Source of the DNA: Alicycliphilus denitrificans K601
Lineage (GTDB): Bacteria; Pseudomonadota; Gammaproteobacteria; Burkholderiales; Burkholderiaceae_C
Assembly (NCBI RefSeq): GCF_000204645.1
Contig: NC_015422.1
Location: forward strand, 4,372,501 to 4,436,500
Reading direction: 5' to 3'
Length of the DNA: 64,000 nucleotides
Numbering within the stretch: the first letter of the stretch is position 1; each line of letters starts with the position of its first letter. Below the pieces are notes generated by a model. It had not been told where the DNA came from and ran no database searches. It saw only the letters and a program-made list of their open reading frames with translations. The position numbers and the translations under genes were made by a program. Positions 1 to 8,458 of the stretch are shown here, in pieces.

Positions 1-129
1 CGTGCATTGCAGCGAAGCATGGAGTATAGCGCGGGTTTACCCCTAAAAAGTCTTCCGGATCACTTTTTCGTGGGATGCCTCTCCCGAAGGTCCAAGGGGC
101 TCTTGCCGCCCCGGCCGATAATTCCAGCC

Positions 130-2016
130 ATGGCACTGATTACTTTGATGGACGCCCAGCTGGCGTTCGGGCATGTGGCCCTGCTCGACCATGCCGATTT
201 CGCACTGGAGCCGGCCGAGCGTGTGGGGCTGATCGGGCGCAACGGTGCCGGCAAATCTTCCCTGCTGAAGATTCTGGGCGGCCTGGCCAGGCCCGACGAT
301 GGCACGCTCAGCGTCCAGCAGAGTTTGCGCATCACCTATGTGGCGCAGGAGCCGGACCTCGCCCCCGAAGACACGATCTTCCAGGCTGTGTCGCAGGGAC
401 TGTCGGAGGCCATCGCGCTGCGCGAGCAGTATCTGTCCGGCGCGCCCGGGCTGGACTTGGATGCGCTGCAGTCCCGCATAGAAGCCCAGGGCGCCTGGAA
501 CTGGGAACAGCGCGTGGAGGAAACCCTTCAACGCCTGCATCTCGCTCCGCAGGCGGTGATCGGCACGCTCTCGGGAGGCACCAAGAAGCGCGTGGCACTG
601 GCCCAGGCCCTGGTGGCGCGGCCAGACGTGCTGCTGCTCGACGAGCCTACGAACCATCTGGACCTCGATTCCATCGAATGGCTGGAGGAACTGCTGCAGG
701 CGTTCAAGGGCGGCATCGTCACCATCACCCACGACCGCGCCTTCCTGGACCGGATCGCCACCCGCATCGTGGAGCTGGACCGGGGGCAATTGCGCTCCTA
801 CCCGGGCAACTTCGCGCGCTATCTCGTGCAGAAGGAGGAGCAGCTGGCGCAGGAGGCCGTCGTCAACGCCCGCGCCGACAAGCTGCTCGCGCAGGAGGAG
901 GTCTGGATCCGCAAGGGCGTGGAGGCCCGGCGCACGCGCAGCCAGAGCCGCATCGGCCGGCTGCAGGCCCTGCGCGCCGACCGCGCGGCGCGGCGCGAGG
1001 CGCTGGGCAGCGTGAAGATGGACATTGCCTCGGGCAGCCAGGGCAGCTACCAGGGCAAGATCGTGGCCGAGCTCACGCGCGTGAACAAGGCGTTCGGCGA
1101 CAGGACGATAGTGCGCGACTTCAGCGCCACCATCCTGCGCGGCGACAAGGTGGGCCTGATCGGCCCCAACGGCGCGGGCAAGACCACGCTGCTGAAGCTG
1201 ATCCTGGGCGAGCTGGAGCCCGACAGCGGCAGCGTGCGCCGCGGCAGCAATCTGCAGGTGGCCTACTTCGACCAGATGCGTCACGCCATCGACCTGGATG
1301 CGACGCTGGAGGATTTCATCAGCCCGGGCAGCGAGTGGATAGAGATCGGCGCGCAGCGCAAGCATGTCAAGAGCTACCTGGGCGACTTCCTGTTTTCCCC
1401 GGCGCGCGCGCATTCCCCCGTGCGCTCGCTCTCGGGCGGCGAGCGCAACCGGCTGCTGCTGGCCCGGCTGTTCGCGCGCCCGGCGAACGTGCTGGTGCTG
1501 GACGAGCCGACCAACGACCTGGACATCGACACGCTGGACCTGCTGGAGGAGCTGCTGCAGGGGTATGACGGCACGGTGTTCCTGGTGAGCCACGACCGGA
1601 CCTTCCTGGACAACGTGGTCACCAGCACCATCGCCCATGAGGGCGATGGCCTGTGGCGCGAGTACGAGGGCGGCGTGCAGGACTGGCTGACGCAGTCGCG
1701 CCGCAGCCGCGAGCTGGCGAGTGCCGCGCCGGCAGCCGCCAAGAATTCAAGCAAAAATGAGCCCAAGGGCACACCAGTCAAGCGCGAGCAGCTACAAAAA
1801 AGAAAGCTCAGCTACAAAGAGCAGCGCGAGCTGGAACAGCTGCCCGGCCAGATCGACGCACTGGAGGCCGAGCAGAAGGCCATCCGCGACGAACTGGCCG
1901 ACGGCAGCCTGTACGCGCGCGACGGCGCGCGCGCCGCGGCGCTGCACCAGCGCGATGGCGAAATCGAGGACCTGCTGATGCAGGCGCTGGAGCGCTGGTC
2001 CGAGCTGTCGGCCTGA
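130..2016 (+). CDS. uup: ABC-F family ATPase, Uup-like
   Basis: 628-residue soluble protein with two ABC ATPase domains and no membrane segments, typical of the ABC-F family (ribosome-associated or DNA-transposition-related ATPases; Uup in E. coli). Seen: first Walker A GRNGAGKSS near residue 40, signature LSGGTKKR, Walker B LLLDEPTNHLD; second Walker A GPNGAGKTT near residue 350, signature LSGGERNR, LVLDEPTNDLD. The C-terminal 80 residues are charged and helical, like the Uup C-terminal coiled coil. The ATG at 130 is chosen because the family begins right there (MALITLMDAQ); the reading frame stays open upstream to 7 without resemblance. The linker near residues 540-560 is encoded by a copy of the dispersed repeat. 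Convergent with cheB, only 3 bp between stop codons. Confidence 0.9.
   Translation: MALITLMDAQLAFGHVALLDHADFALEPAERVGLIGRNGAGKSSLLKILGGLARPDDGTLSVQQSLRITYVAQEPDLAPEDTIFQAVSQGLSEAIALREQYLSGAPGLDLDALQSRIEAQGAWNWEQRVEETLQRLHLAPQAVIGTLSGGTKKRVALAQALVARPDVLLLDEPTNHLDLDSIEWLEELLQAFKGGIVTITHDRAFLDRIATRIVELDRGQLRSYPGNFARYLVQKEEQLAQEAVVNARADKLLAQEEVWIRKGVEARRTRSQSRIGRLQALRADRAARREALGSVKMDIASGSQGSYQGKIVAELTRVNKAFGDRTIVRDFSATILRGDKVGLIGPNGAGKTTLLKLILGELEPDSGSVRRGSNLQVAYFDQMRHAIDLDATLEDFISPGSEWIEIGAQRKHVKSYLGDFLFSPARAHSPVRSLSGGERNRLLLARLFARPANVLVLDEPTNDLDIDTLDLLEELLQGYDGTVFLVSHDRTFLDNVVTSTIAHEGDGLWREYEGGVQDWLTQSRRSRELASAAPAAAKNSSKNEPKGTPVKREQLQKRKLSYKEQRELEQLPGQIDALEAEQKAIRDELADGSLYARDGARAAALHQRDGEIEDLLMQALERWSELSA
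1750..1806 (-). repeat. Dispersed repeat copy inside uup
   Basis: Minus strand reads GTAGCTGCTCGCGCTTGACT, then GGTGTGCCCTTGGGC. In-frame in uup, it encodes the linker between the second ABC domain and the C-terminal coiled coil. Confidence 0.65.
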
Positions 2017-2019
2017 AGC

Positions 2020-3129
2020 TCAGATGCGGTGGTGCAGCCGGTCGGTGGAGCCGCGCAGGCGCGCGATCAGTGCCGGCGCGATCTGCGTGAGCGGCAGCAC
2101 CTCGTCGGCCGCGCCGTGGGCGATGGCCTCGCGCGGCATGCCGAAGACGATGCAGCTGGCCTCGTCCTGCACGTAGTTGTAGCTGCCCGCATCCCGCATC
2201 TCGCGCATGGCGGCGGCGCCATCGGCGCCCATGCCGGTGAGCATGATGCCGTAGGCATTGCGCCCCACCACGGCGGCGGCCGACTTGAACAGCACCTCCA
2301 CCGAGGGCTTGTGCCGGTTCACGGGCGGGCCGTCGTCCACCACGGCCACGTAGTTGGCGCCGCTGCGCGCGAGGTGGAACTGCCGGCCCCCCGGCGCGAT
2401 GTAGGCGTGGCCCGGCAGGATGCGCTCGCCGTTCACCGCCTCCTTTACCGTGATCTGGCACAGGCTGTTGAGCCGCGCCGCGAAGCTGGTGGTGAAGCCC
2501 GGCGGCATGTGCTGGGTGATGACGATGGCCGGCGAGTCGGCCGGCATGTGCACCAGCACCTCGCGGATGGCCTCGGTGCCGCCGGTGGAGGCTCCGATGC
2601 AGATGAGCTTCTCGGTGGACAGGCGCCCGAGCGGCGCCGACGCGGCGGATGGCGGCGGCGCTGCCGGCGCATCGCCGCCAGGGTGCGCTATGGCGCTGGC
2701 GCTGCGCACCGGCATGCGCCGCACATGGGCCGATGCCGCGACGCGGATCTTGTCCACGATCTGCGCGGCCAGGTCGTTGAGCCCGCCGGCCAACCCCACG
2801 CGCGGCTTGGCCACGAAATCGACGGCGCCGAGCTCCAGCGCCCTCATCGTCACCTCGGCCCCGCGCTCGGTCAGCGTGGAGATCATGACCACCGGCATGG
2901 GCCGCAGGCGCATGAGTCGCCCGAGGAAGTCGATGCCATCCATGCGCGGCATTTCCACGTCGAGGGTGATCACGTCGGGGTTCCTCTCGCGGATCATCTC
3001 GCGCGCGATCAGCGGATCATTGGCCGTGCCTATGCACTCCATGTCACCCTGGCGGTTGATGATCTCCGACAGCAGGCTGCGCACCAGCGCCGAATCGTCC
3101 ACCACGATCACCCTGATCTTGCCGCTCAT
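2020..3129 (-). CDS. cheB: Chemotaxis response regulator protein-glutamate methylesterase CheB
   Basis: 369 residues. CheB removes methyl groups from (and deamidates) chemoreceptor glutamates when phosphorylated by CheA. Receiver domain residues 1-120 with acidic pair DD 11-12 and phospho-acceptor Asp57 in [11 protein letters not shown]; catalytic methylesterase domain from about residue 175 with the Ser motif GASTGG, His motif TQHMPPGF and Asp motif LTGMGADG. The ATG at 3129 starts the receiver fold directly ([13 protein letters not shown]); the upstream in-frame extension looks non-coding. Last gene of the minus-strand chemotaxis operon, following cheD after a 46-bp gap. Confidence 0.96.
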   Translation of the reverse strand: MSGKIRVIVVDDSALVRSLLSEIINRQGDMECIGTANDPLIAREMIRERNPDVITLDVEMPRMDGIDFLGRLMRLRPMPVVMISTLTERGAEVTMRALELGAVDFVAKPRVGLAGGLNDLAAQIVDKIRVAASAHVRRMPVRSASAIAHPGGDAPAAPPPSAASAPLGRLSTEKLICIGASTGGTEAIREVLVHMPADSPAIVITQHMPPGFTTSFAARLNSLCQITVKEAVNGERILPGHAYIAPGGRQFHLARSGANYVAVVDDGPPVNRHKPSVEVLFKSAAAVVGRNAYGIMLTGMGADGAAAMREMRDAGSYNYVQDEASCIVFGMPREAIAHGAADEVLPLTQIAPALIARLRGSTDRLHHRI

Positions 3130-3175
3130 ACCCTCGCATCCTTGTGTCGTTCTGATTGCATCCAGGCATCCGGCG

Positions 3176-3925
3176 TCAGAAAAGATCGACCGAACCGCCG
3201 CTCGTGGTCCGCGCCACCGTGGCCGCATTGCCCCGCACTTCCTGGGCCAGCGACTCGGGGTGTGCGTGGGCAAGGCGCTTGACCATCGCCTTGCCCGTCG
3301 CGGGAAAGAACACCACCTTGCGCGGATAGATGTCGAGCACGTCCTCCGACACCACGGGAATGCGCTCAGTGGCCAGGTAGTTCTGCACGAACCGCGTGTT
3401 GCGCTCCCCCACGTTCATGGTGGTGAAGTTGTGCATGACCTGCCCGCCGCCGAAGATCTTGGCCTGCAGGGTCTCGCGTCGCGCGCCCAGCTTCATCATC
3501 TCGTTGATCAGCAGTTCCATGGCATAGGAACCGTAGCGCCCCGAGGTGTCGGCGCTGCCGCCTTCGGGCAGCATGAAATGGTTCATGCCGCCCACGCCCG
3601 CGCGGCTGTCCCAGAGGCAGGCGGCGATGCACGAGCCCAGCACCGTCATGATGGCGATGCGCTCGCGGGCGACGAAGAACTCGCCCGGCAGCACCTTGAC
3701 GGCGTTGTGCTGGAAGTGGTGGTCGAAGAAGAAGAACGAGGCCTCGCCGGGCTTGCGCGCGCGCGCCTTGAGCTCCTGCAGCGACACCTCGGGCGCCGCG
3801 TCCGGGGCGCGCACGTCCACGCCCAGGGGCGCGATGCGCGGCACGTGCCTGCGCTCGGGCAGGCCGCCTGGCGCCCCCGCGGGCCGCGCATCAGGTCTTG
3901 TTGGAACGCTCATGAATGGGGCCAT
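3176..3925 (-). CDS. cheD: Chemoreceptor glutamine deamidase CheD
   Basis: 249 residues, deamidates selected glutamines of chemoreceptors. Seen: catalytic Cys99 in [12 protein letters not shown] and His116 in GGMNHFMLP, the CheD signature. The N-terminal 45 residues are Pro/Arg-rich and not part of the core fold; an alternative ATG at 3913 would remove four residues. The C-terminus ends GSVDLF, almost the same as the end of the small CheZ-like protein at 7939-8385. Starts 4 bp after the cheR stop, inside the cheW-cheR-cheD-cheB run. Confidence 0.94.
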   Translation of the reverse strand: MAPFMSVPTRPDARPAGAPGGLPERRHVPRIAPLGVDVRAPDAAPEVSLQELKARARKPGEASFFFFDHHFQHNAVKVLPGEFFVARERIAIMTVLGSCIAACLWDSRAGVGGMNHFMLPEGGSADTSGRYGSYAMELLINEMMKLGARRETLQAKIFGGGQVMHNFTTMNVGERNTRFVQNYLATERIPVVSEDVLDIYPRKVVFFPATGKAMVKRLAHAHPESLAQEVRGNAATVARTTSGGSVDLF

Positions 3926-3929
3926 CCGC

Positions 3930-4844
3930 TCACAGGCGCTCGTAGACCGTCTTGCCGCGCAGAGTGAAGAGATCGCGCGAATCGCCGAAGTTTTCCGCGT
4001 GGCCCACGAACAGCATGCCGCCCGGCTTGAGCACGCGGTGGATGCGCTCGAGCACGCGCCGCTGCGTGGGCGCGTCGAAGTAGATCATCACGTTGCGGCA
4101 GAACACGGCGTCGAAGGGCTCGCGGAACGGCCAGTCGTCGCGGATCAGGTTGACGCTCAGGAACTCAATGGCGCGGCGCAGCTCCGGGCGCACGCGCGCA
4201 AGCCCGGCATTGGCGCCCTTGCCGCGCAGGAAAAAGCGCTGCAGCCGCTCCTGGCTCAGGCCCTTGAGGCTGTCGAGCCGGTACACGCCGCGCGCCGCCG
4301 TGGCCAGCACGCGCGAATCGATGTCGCTCGCCACCAGCTTGAACGAGGCCTGCGCTCCGAGCGATTCAAGCGCGGTCATGACGATGGAATAGGGCTCCTC
4401 CCCCGTCGAGGCCGCACTGCACCAGACATTCCAGGGCCCTGCCGGACGGCTGCGCAGCAGCGTGGCCAGGATCTCGAAATGGTGCTGCTCGCGAAAGAAG
4501 GCCGTGAGGTTGGTGGTGAGCGCGTTGACGAATTCCTGCCATTCGGGCCCGTCGCTGCTTTCGAGCCAGCCCAGGTAATCGTGGAAGCTCGAATGGCCGG
4601 TGTCGCGCAGACGGCGCGACAGCCGGCTGTAGACCATGGCGTGCTTGCCGTCGTGCAGGCTGATGCCGGCGCGCTGGTAGATCAGGGACTTCACGCGCGA
4701 GAAATCGGCGGTGGTCCAGGCGAACTCGCGCCCCTCGCCTTCCTGGCCCGCGGCGCGGTCCTCCACTGGCCGGACCAGGCCCAGGGGCGCATGCGCGTGG
4801 CGCTCGGCCTGGGCCGCTGCAAGAGTGTTCCCGCGCATCGGCAT
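3930..4844 (-). CDS. cheR: Chemotaxis protein methyltransferase CheR
   Basis: 304 residues. S-adenosylmethionine-dependent methylation of chemoreceptor glutamates. Seen: N-terminal helical CheR domain (SRVKSLIYQRAGISL) followed by the SAM-binding domain with CSAASTGEEPYSI and FDAVFCRNVMIYF, and LKPGGMLFVGHAE near the end. Start at 4844 is taken because its ATG overlaps the cheW stop as ATGA, showing translational coupling; an ATG two codons further in (4838) is also possible. Confidence 0.95.
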   Translation of the reverse strand: MPMRGNTLAAAQAERHAHAPLGLVRPVEDRAAGQEGEGREFAWTTADFSRVKSLIYQRAGISLHDGKHAMVYSRLSRRLRDTGHSSFHDYLGWLESSDGPEWQEFVNALTTNLTAFFREQHHFEILATLLRSRPAGPWNVWCSAASTGEEPYSIVMTALESLGAQASFKLVASDIDSRVLATAARGVYRLDSLKGLSQERLQRFFLRGKGANAGLARVRPELRRAIEFLSVNLIRDDWPFREPFDAVFCRNVMIYFDAPTQRRVLERIHRVLKPGGMLFVGHAENFGDSRDLFTLRGKTVYERL

Positions 4845-5326
4845 CAGGCCGCCGCCAGCCCCATGTCCGTGCCCGACATCAGGCGCTCGATGTCCAGCAG
4901 GATGAGCATGCGCTCGCCCACCGAGCCCAGGCCGCGTATGCACTGGGCGTCGATGGCGCTGTCGATATCCGGCGCCACGCGCACCTGCTCGGGCGCCAGT
5001 TCCATGACGTCGCTGACCGAGTCCACGACGATGCCGACCACGCGCTCGCGCAGGTTCAGGATGATGACCACCGTCAGGCTGCTGTACTCGGCCTGCGTGC
5101 AGGCAAAGCGCAGGCGCATGTCCACGATGGGGACGATGGTGCCGCGCAGGTTGATCACGCCCTTGATGAAGGGCGGCGCGTTGGCGATGCGCGTGGGAGC
5201 CTCGTAGCCCCGGATTTCCTGGACCTTGAGGATGTCTATGCCGTACTCCTCCTGTCCCAGGCGGAAGGTCAGGTACTCCCTCGCGCCGGCCGCCACGGCC
5301 TCTATGCCCTTGTCCACCACGTTCAT
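4844..5326 (-). CDS. cheW: Chemotaxis coupling protein CheW
   Basis: 160 residues, a single CheW (SH3-like double barrel) domain linking chemoreceptors to CheA. Seen: REYLTFRLGQEEYGIDILKV at the start of the fold, the conserved INLRGTIVPIVDMR segment and a VVDSVSDVMEL stretch. ATG at 5326 is preceded by a GGAG ribosome-binding site; an upstream in-frame start would overlap the cheA-cheW gap. Follows cheA by 34 bp and overlaps cheR. Confidence 0.96.
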   Translation of the reverse strand: MNVVDKGIEAVAAGAREYLTFRLGQEEYGIDILKVQEIRGYEAPTRIANAPPFIKGVINLRGTIVPIVDMRLRFACTQAEYSSLTVVIILNLRERVVGIVVDSVSDVMELAPEQVRVAPDIDSAIDAQCIRGLGSVGERMLILLDIERLMSGTDMGLAAA

Positions 5327-5360
5327 GCGCTCGCTCCTCGTTGCTTGGCGTTTGTTACTG

Positions 5361-7460
5361 TCAATGGCGTGCACGGCGCACCAGGGCGGCCGTGTCCAGG
5401 ATCAGCGCCACGGTGCCGTCGCCCAGGATGGTGGCGCCCGACACGTTGGGCACCTTGCGGTAATTGGTCTCCAGGTTCTTCACCACCACCTGGTGCTGGC
5501 CCAGCAGCTCGTCGACCAGCACCGCCACGCGGCTGCCGTCGGCCTCCACCACGACCATGATGCTGCTGCCCTCGCCGGCGTTCGGCCGCGGCACGTCGAA
5601 GATCCGCTCCAGCGACACCACCGGCATGTATTCGTCGCGCACCTTGACGAGCTGCGAGCCCTGTGCGACGGTGTTCACGTCGTCCGCGTTCACCTGGAAC
5701 GACTCCACCACCGACGACAGCGGCAGGATGTAGACCTCGTCAGCCACGCCCACCGACATGCCGTCCATGATGGCCAGCGTGAGAGGCAGCCGCACGGACA
5801 CGCGCATGCCGTAGCCCTCGGCCGAGTCGATCTCCACCGAGCCGCCCAGCGAGGTGATGTTGCGCTTGACCACGTCCATGCCCACGCCGCGGCCCGACAC
5901 GTCGGTCACCACGTCGGCCGTGGAGAAGCCCGGCGCGAAGATTAGGTTCCAGACCTCGCCGTCGGGCATGGCGTCGGAAACGTCCAGCCCGCGCTCGCGC
6001 GCTTTCTTGAGGATCTTCTCGCGCGACAGGCCCTTGCCATCGTCGCGCACCTCGATGACGATGGAGCCGCCCTGGTGCGATGCCGACAGGCTCAGGGTGC
6101 CGTGCTCGGCCTTGCCGGCGGCGATGCGGTCGTCGGGCAGCTCTATGCCGTGGTCCAGGCTGTTGCGCACCAGGTGGGTCAGGGGGTCGGTGATCTTCTC
6201 CACCAGGCTCTTGTCGAGCTCGGTCGCCTCGCCGTGGGTGACGAAGTCCACCTTCTTGCCCAGCTTGCCCGCCAGGTCGCGCAGCATGCGCGGGAAGCGG
6301 TTGAAGACGATCGACATGGGGATCATGCGGATCGACATCACGGATTCCTGCAGGTCGCGCGTGTTGCGGTCCAGGTCGGCCAGGCCGGCCAGCAGCTGCT
6401 GGTGCAGGCCCGCGTCCAGGCCGCGGCTGTTCTGCGCCAGCATGGCCTGGGTGATGACCAGCTCGCCCACCAGGTTGATGAGCTGGTCGACCTTGTTCAC
6501 GGCCACGCGAATGGTGGACGATTCCATGGACGCCTGGCTCGCCGCTTTGGGCTCGGCGCCCGCGCGGGGGGCCGCCGGCCGCGGGGCCGGCGCGGCCAGC
6601 GCGGCGGCGGCCACCTCGTCGACGGGCACGCCCGGGGCGCCGGCAAAAAAGCCGTAGGGCTCCGGCGGAGCCTGGGGCGCCGCCTGCGGCGCGGCGGCGG
6701 CAGGGGCGCCGGCGGCGTGGATGGCCACCTGCTCCTTGGCGACGTGGAAGGCGAACAGGTCCAGCAGGTCCTCGTCGGTGGACGCGGTCCGCACGGCGAA
6801 GCGGCGCATGCCCGGGCGCCCGTCGGGCAGGTCGTCGATGCTGCCCAGGCCGGGGATGTCGCGGAACAGGTCCTTGATGGCCTCGGCCAGGGCCGGCTGG
6901 GCGAGCGGGCCGATGTGGATTTCCAGCGCGCGCGTGCCGTCGGCGTCGGCCTGGCCCTGTTGAGCCTGTGCCTCCTGCGGGGCGGGCAGCGGGGTGGGCG
7001 CGGCCGGCGCGGGCGCTGCGACCGGGGCCGGCACGCCGCCCGCGGCCAGCGTGCTGATGCGGCGCACAAGATCCTGGGTGGACATGGCCTCGCCCTGGCC
7101 GCCGGCCTGGTGGCGCGCCAGCAGGCTGCGCGAGGCGTCGGCCGACTCCAGCAGCACGTCCACCATCGGTGCAATGACCTGTAGCTCGTGGCGGCGCAGC
7201 CGGTCGAGCAGCGATTCCATCTGGTGCGTCAGCTCGGCCACGTCGGCAAAACCGAAGGTGGCCGCGCCGCCCTTGATGGAGTGGGCGCAGCGGAAGATAC
7301 CGTTGAGCTCCTCGTCGTTGGCGGCATCCAGGTCCAGGTCCAGCAGCATCTGCTCCATCTGGTCAAGGTTCTCGCCGGCCTCCTCGAAGAAGATTTGATA
7401 GAACTGGCTGAGATCGAAGTCCGCGCCCGTGCCCGCGCCTTCTTGATGGGTGTCCGCCAT
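5361..7460 (-). CDS. cheA: Chemotaxis sensor histidine kinase CheA
   Basis: 699 residues. Autophosphorylates in response to receptors and passes phosphate to CheY and CheB. Domain order seen: HPt domain with phospho-His60 in CAHSIKGGAATFGF; a middle region (about 130-310) rich in Ala/Pro that holds a divergent P2-like segment; dimerisation domain (KVDQLINLVGELVITQ); HATPase with N box HLVRNSLDHGIE, G1 DDGKGLS and G2 GRGVGMDVV; C-terminal CheW-like domain ending in RRARH. Length is normal for betaproteobacterial CheA. Precedes cheW. Confidence 0.97.
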   Translation of the reverse strand: MADTHQEGAGTGADFDLSQFYQIFFEEAGENLDQMEQMLLDLDLDAANDEELNGIFRCAHSIKGGAATFGFADVAELTHQMESLLDRLRRHELQVIAPMVDVLLESADASRSLLARHQAGGQGEAMSTQDLVRRISTLAAGGVPAPVAAPAPAAPTPLPAPQEAQAQQGQADADGTRALEIHIGPLAQPALAEAIKDLFRDIPGLGSIDDLPDGRPGMRRFAVRTASTDEDLLDLFAFHVAKEQVAIHAAGAPAAAAPQAAPQAPPEPYGFFAGAPGVPVDEVAAAALAAPAPRPAAPRAGAEPKAASQASMESSTIRVAVNKVDQLINLVGELVITQAMLAQNSRGLDAGLHQQLLAGLADLDRNTRDLQESVMSIRMIPMSIVFNRFPRMLRDLAGKLGKKVDFVTHGEATELDKSLVEKITDPLTHLVRNSLDHGIELPDDRIAAGKAEHGTLSLSASHQGGSIVIEVRDDGKGLSREKILKKARERGLDVSDAMPDGEVWNLIFAPGFSTADVVTDVSGRGVGMDVVKRNITSLGGSVEIDSAEGYGMRVSVRLPLTLAIMDGMSVGVADEVYILPLSSVVESFQVNADDVNTVAQGSQLVKVRDEYMPVVSLERIFDVPRPNAGEGSSIMVVVEADGSRVAVLVDELLGQHQVVVKNLETNYRKVPNVSGATILGDGTVALILDTAALVRRARH

Positions 7461-7516
7461 GGTTCCGGATTCCTGTGTTCTTGCTGCGTGAATGGGTGAT
7501 GTGTGGCCGCCGCTCG

Positions 7517-7879
7517 TCAGCGGATGACCTTCTGGATGACCTCGACGAGGCGCGTGGGGTCGAACGGCTTGACCAGCCAGCCCGTGGCCCCCGCGGCGCG
7601 GCCCGCCTGCTTCATCTGGTCGCTGGACTCCGTCGTGAGGATCAGGATGGGGGTGCTCTTGAAGCGCGGATGCGCGCGCAGCTTGCGCGTCAGGCCGATG
7701 CCGTCCAGGCGCGGCATGTTCTGGTCGGCCAGCACCAGGTCGATGTCGTGGGTCTCGGCCTTCTCCAGGGCGTCCTGGCCATCCACCGCCTCCACCACGT
7801 GATAGCCCGCACCCGTCAGGGTGAAGGACACCATTTTCCGCATGGACGGGGAATCATCGACCGCGAGAATGGACTGCAT
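7517..7879 (-). CDS. CheY-type single-domain response regulator
   Basis: 120 residues, receiver domain only. Seen: acidic pair DD 8-9, phospho-acceptor Asp52 in VLADQNMPRLDG, switch Thr in LILTTES and Lys in LVKPFD. ATG at 7879 has a GGAG site 7 bp upstream; the longer frame would need a TTG. It sits just upstream of cheA, so it is probably a CheA phosphorylation target. It is clearly distinct in sequence from the second CheY at 36769, which is paired with cheZ; whether this copy is the motor-binding regulator or a phosphate sink cannot be told from sequence. Confidence 0.9.
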   Translation of the reverse strand: MQSILAVDDSPSMRKMVSFTLTGAGYHVVEAVDGQDALEKAETHDIDLVLADQNMPRLDGIGLTRKLRAHPRFKSTPILILTTESSDQMKQAGRAAGATGWLVKPFDPTRLVEVIQKVIR

Positions 7880-7938
7880 GGAAAGCTCCAACGACTTCTG
7901 ACTTGAATGAATGAATGGATGAAACGGCGGCGGGGCCT

Positions 7939-8385
7939 TCAGAACAGCTCCACCGAGCCTGCGGCCATTTCGCTTTGCGTCACGGGATTGGGGCGTTCGG
8001 GAGCCATGCCTTCGAGCGGCGCGGATTCCTCGCCCTCCTCGGAGCCCATGACCTCGGCCGCGAGGCGGAAGGCGCAGGACTGCAGCACCCTGCCGCTGTG
8101 GCTGAGCAGCTGCGTCGCCATGTCATGGAACTGCAGCTCGGTCACCGCGCTGCGCAGCGCGCCGCGCAGCGTGGCCAGTTCGGGGGAGCCGCCGATCACC
8201 GCGTCCGTGAGCGACGCATTGGCCTCGCCGAAACGCGCGAGCAGGTTCTCCGTGGCGTGGTCGAGCAAGCCTTCGAGGCGATGCAGGTCGTGCATGACCA
8301 TCAGCAGGCAATCCTGCAACTCGGCGGCCACCATGACGGGGACCTGCACCGCAGGCCCTTCCGGCATATTGAGCGTAGATTGCAT
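7939..8385 (-). CDS. Small CheZ-like protein at the head of the chemotaxis operon
   Basis: 148 residues, not a member of a family I can name with certainty. Mostly helical by appearance, with the segment LQFHDMATQLLSHSGRVL (about 84-101). This carries D88-x-x-x-Q92, the spacing of the CheZ active-site pair (Asp/Gln in HDLTGQ of the real CheZ at 37152-37790). A charged, Pro-containing tail ends in GSVELF, nearly the same as the CheD C-terminus. ATG at 8385 chosen because earlier in-frame codons run into the divergent promoter region. First gene of the operon, 59 bp ahead of the CheY-type regulator. A phosphatase role is inference only. Confidence 0.72.
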   Translation of the reverse strand: MQSTLNMPEGPAVQVPVMVAAELQDCLLMVMHDLHRLEGLLDHATENLLARFGEANASLTDAVIGGSPELATLRGALRSAVTELQFHDMATQLLSHSGRVLQSCAFRLAAEVMGSEEGEESAPLEGMAPERPNPVTQSEMAAGSVELF

Positions 8386-8458
8386 CGTTTCTCCATCACC
8401 GCCGGCCTCGGCCCCTTTGCGGGGTGCACCAAGCCCAACTTGTTCCAATGTGTATCCT

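Noticed and set aside
43..1638. Long minus-strand open frame of 531 codons opposite uup
   Set aside because: Lies wholly antisense to a clear ABC-F gene; Gln/Val/Arg-rich translation typical of a GC-rich antisense shadow.
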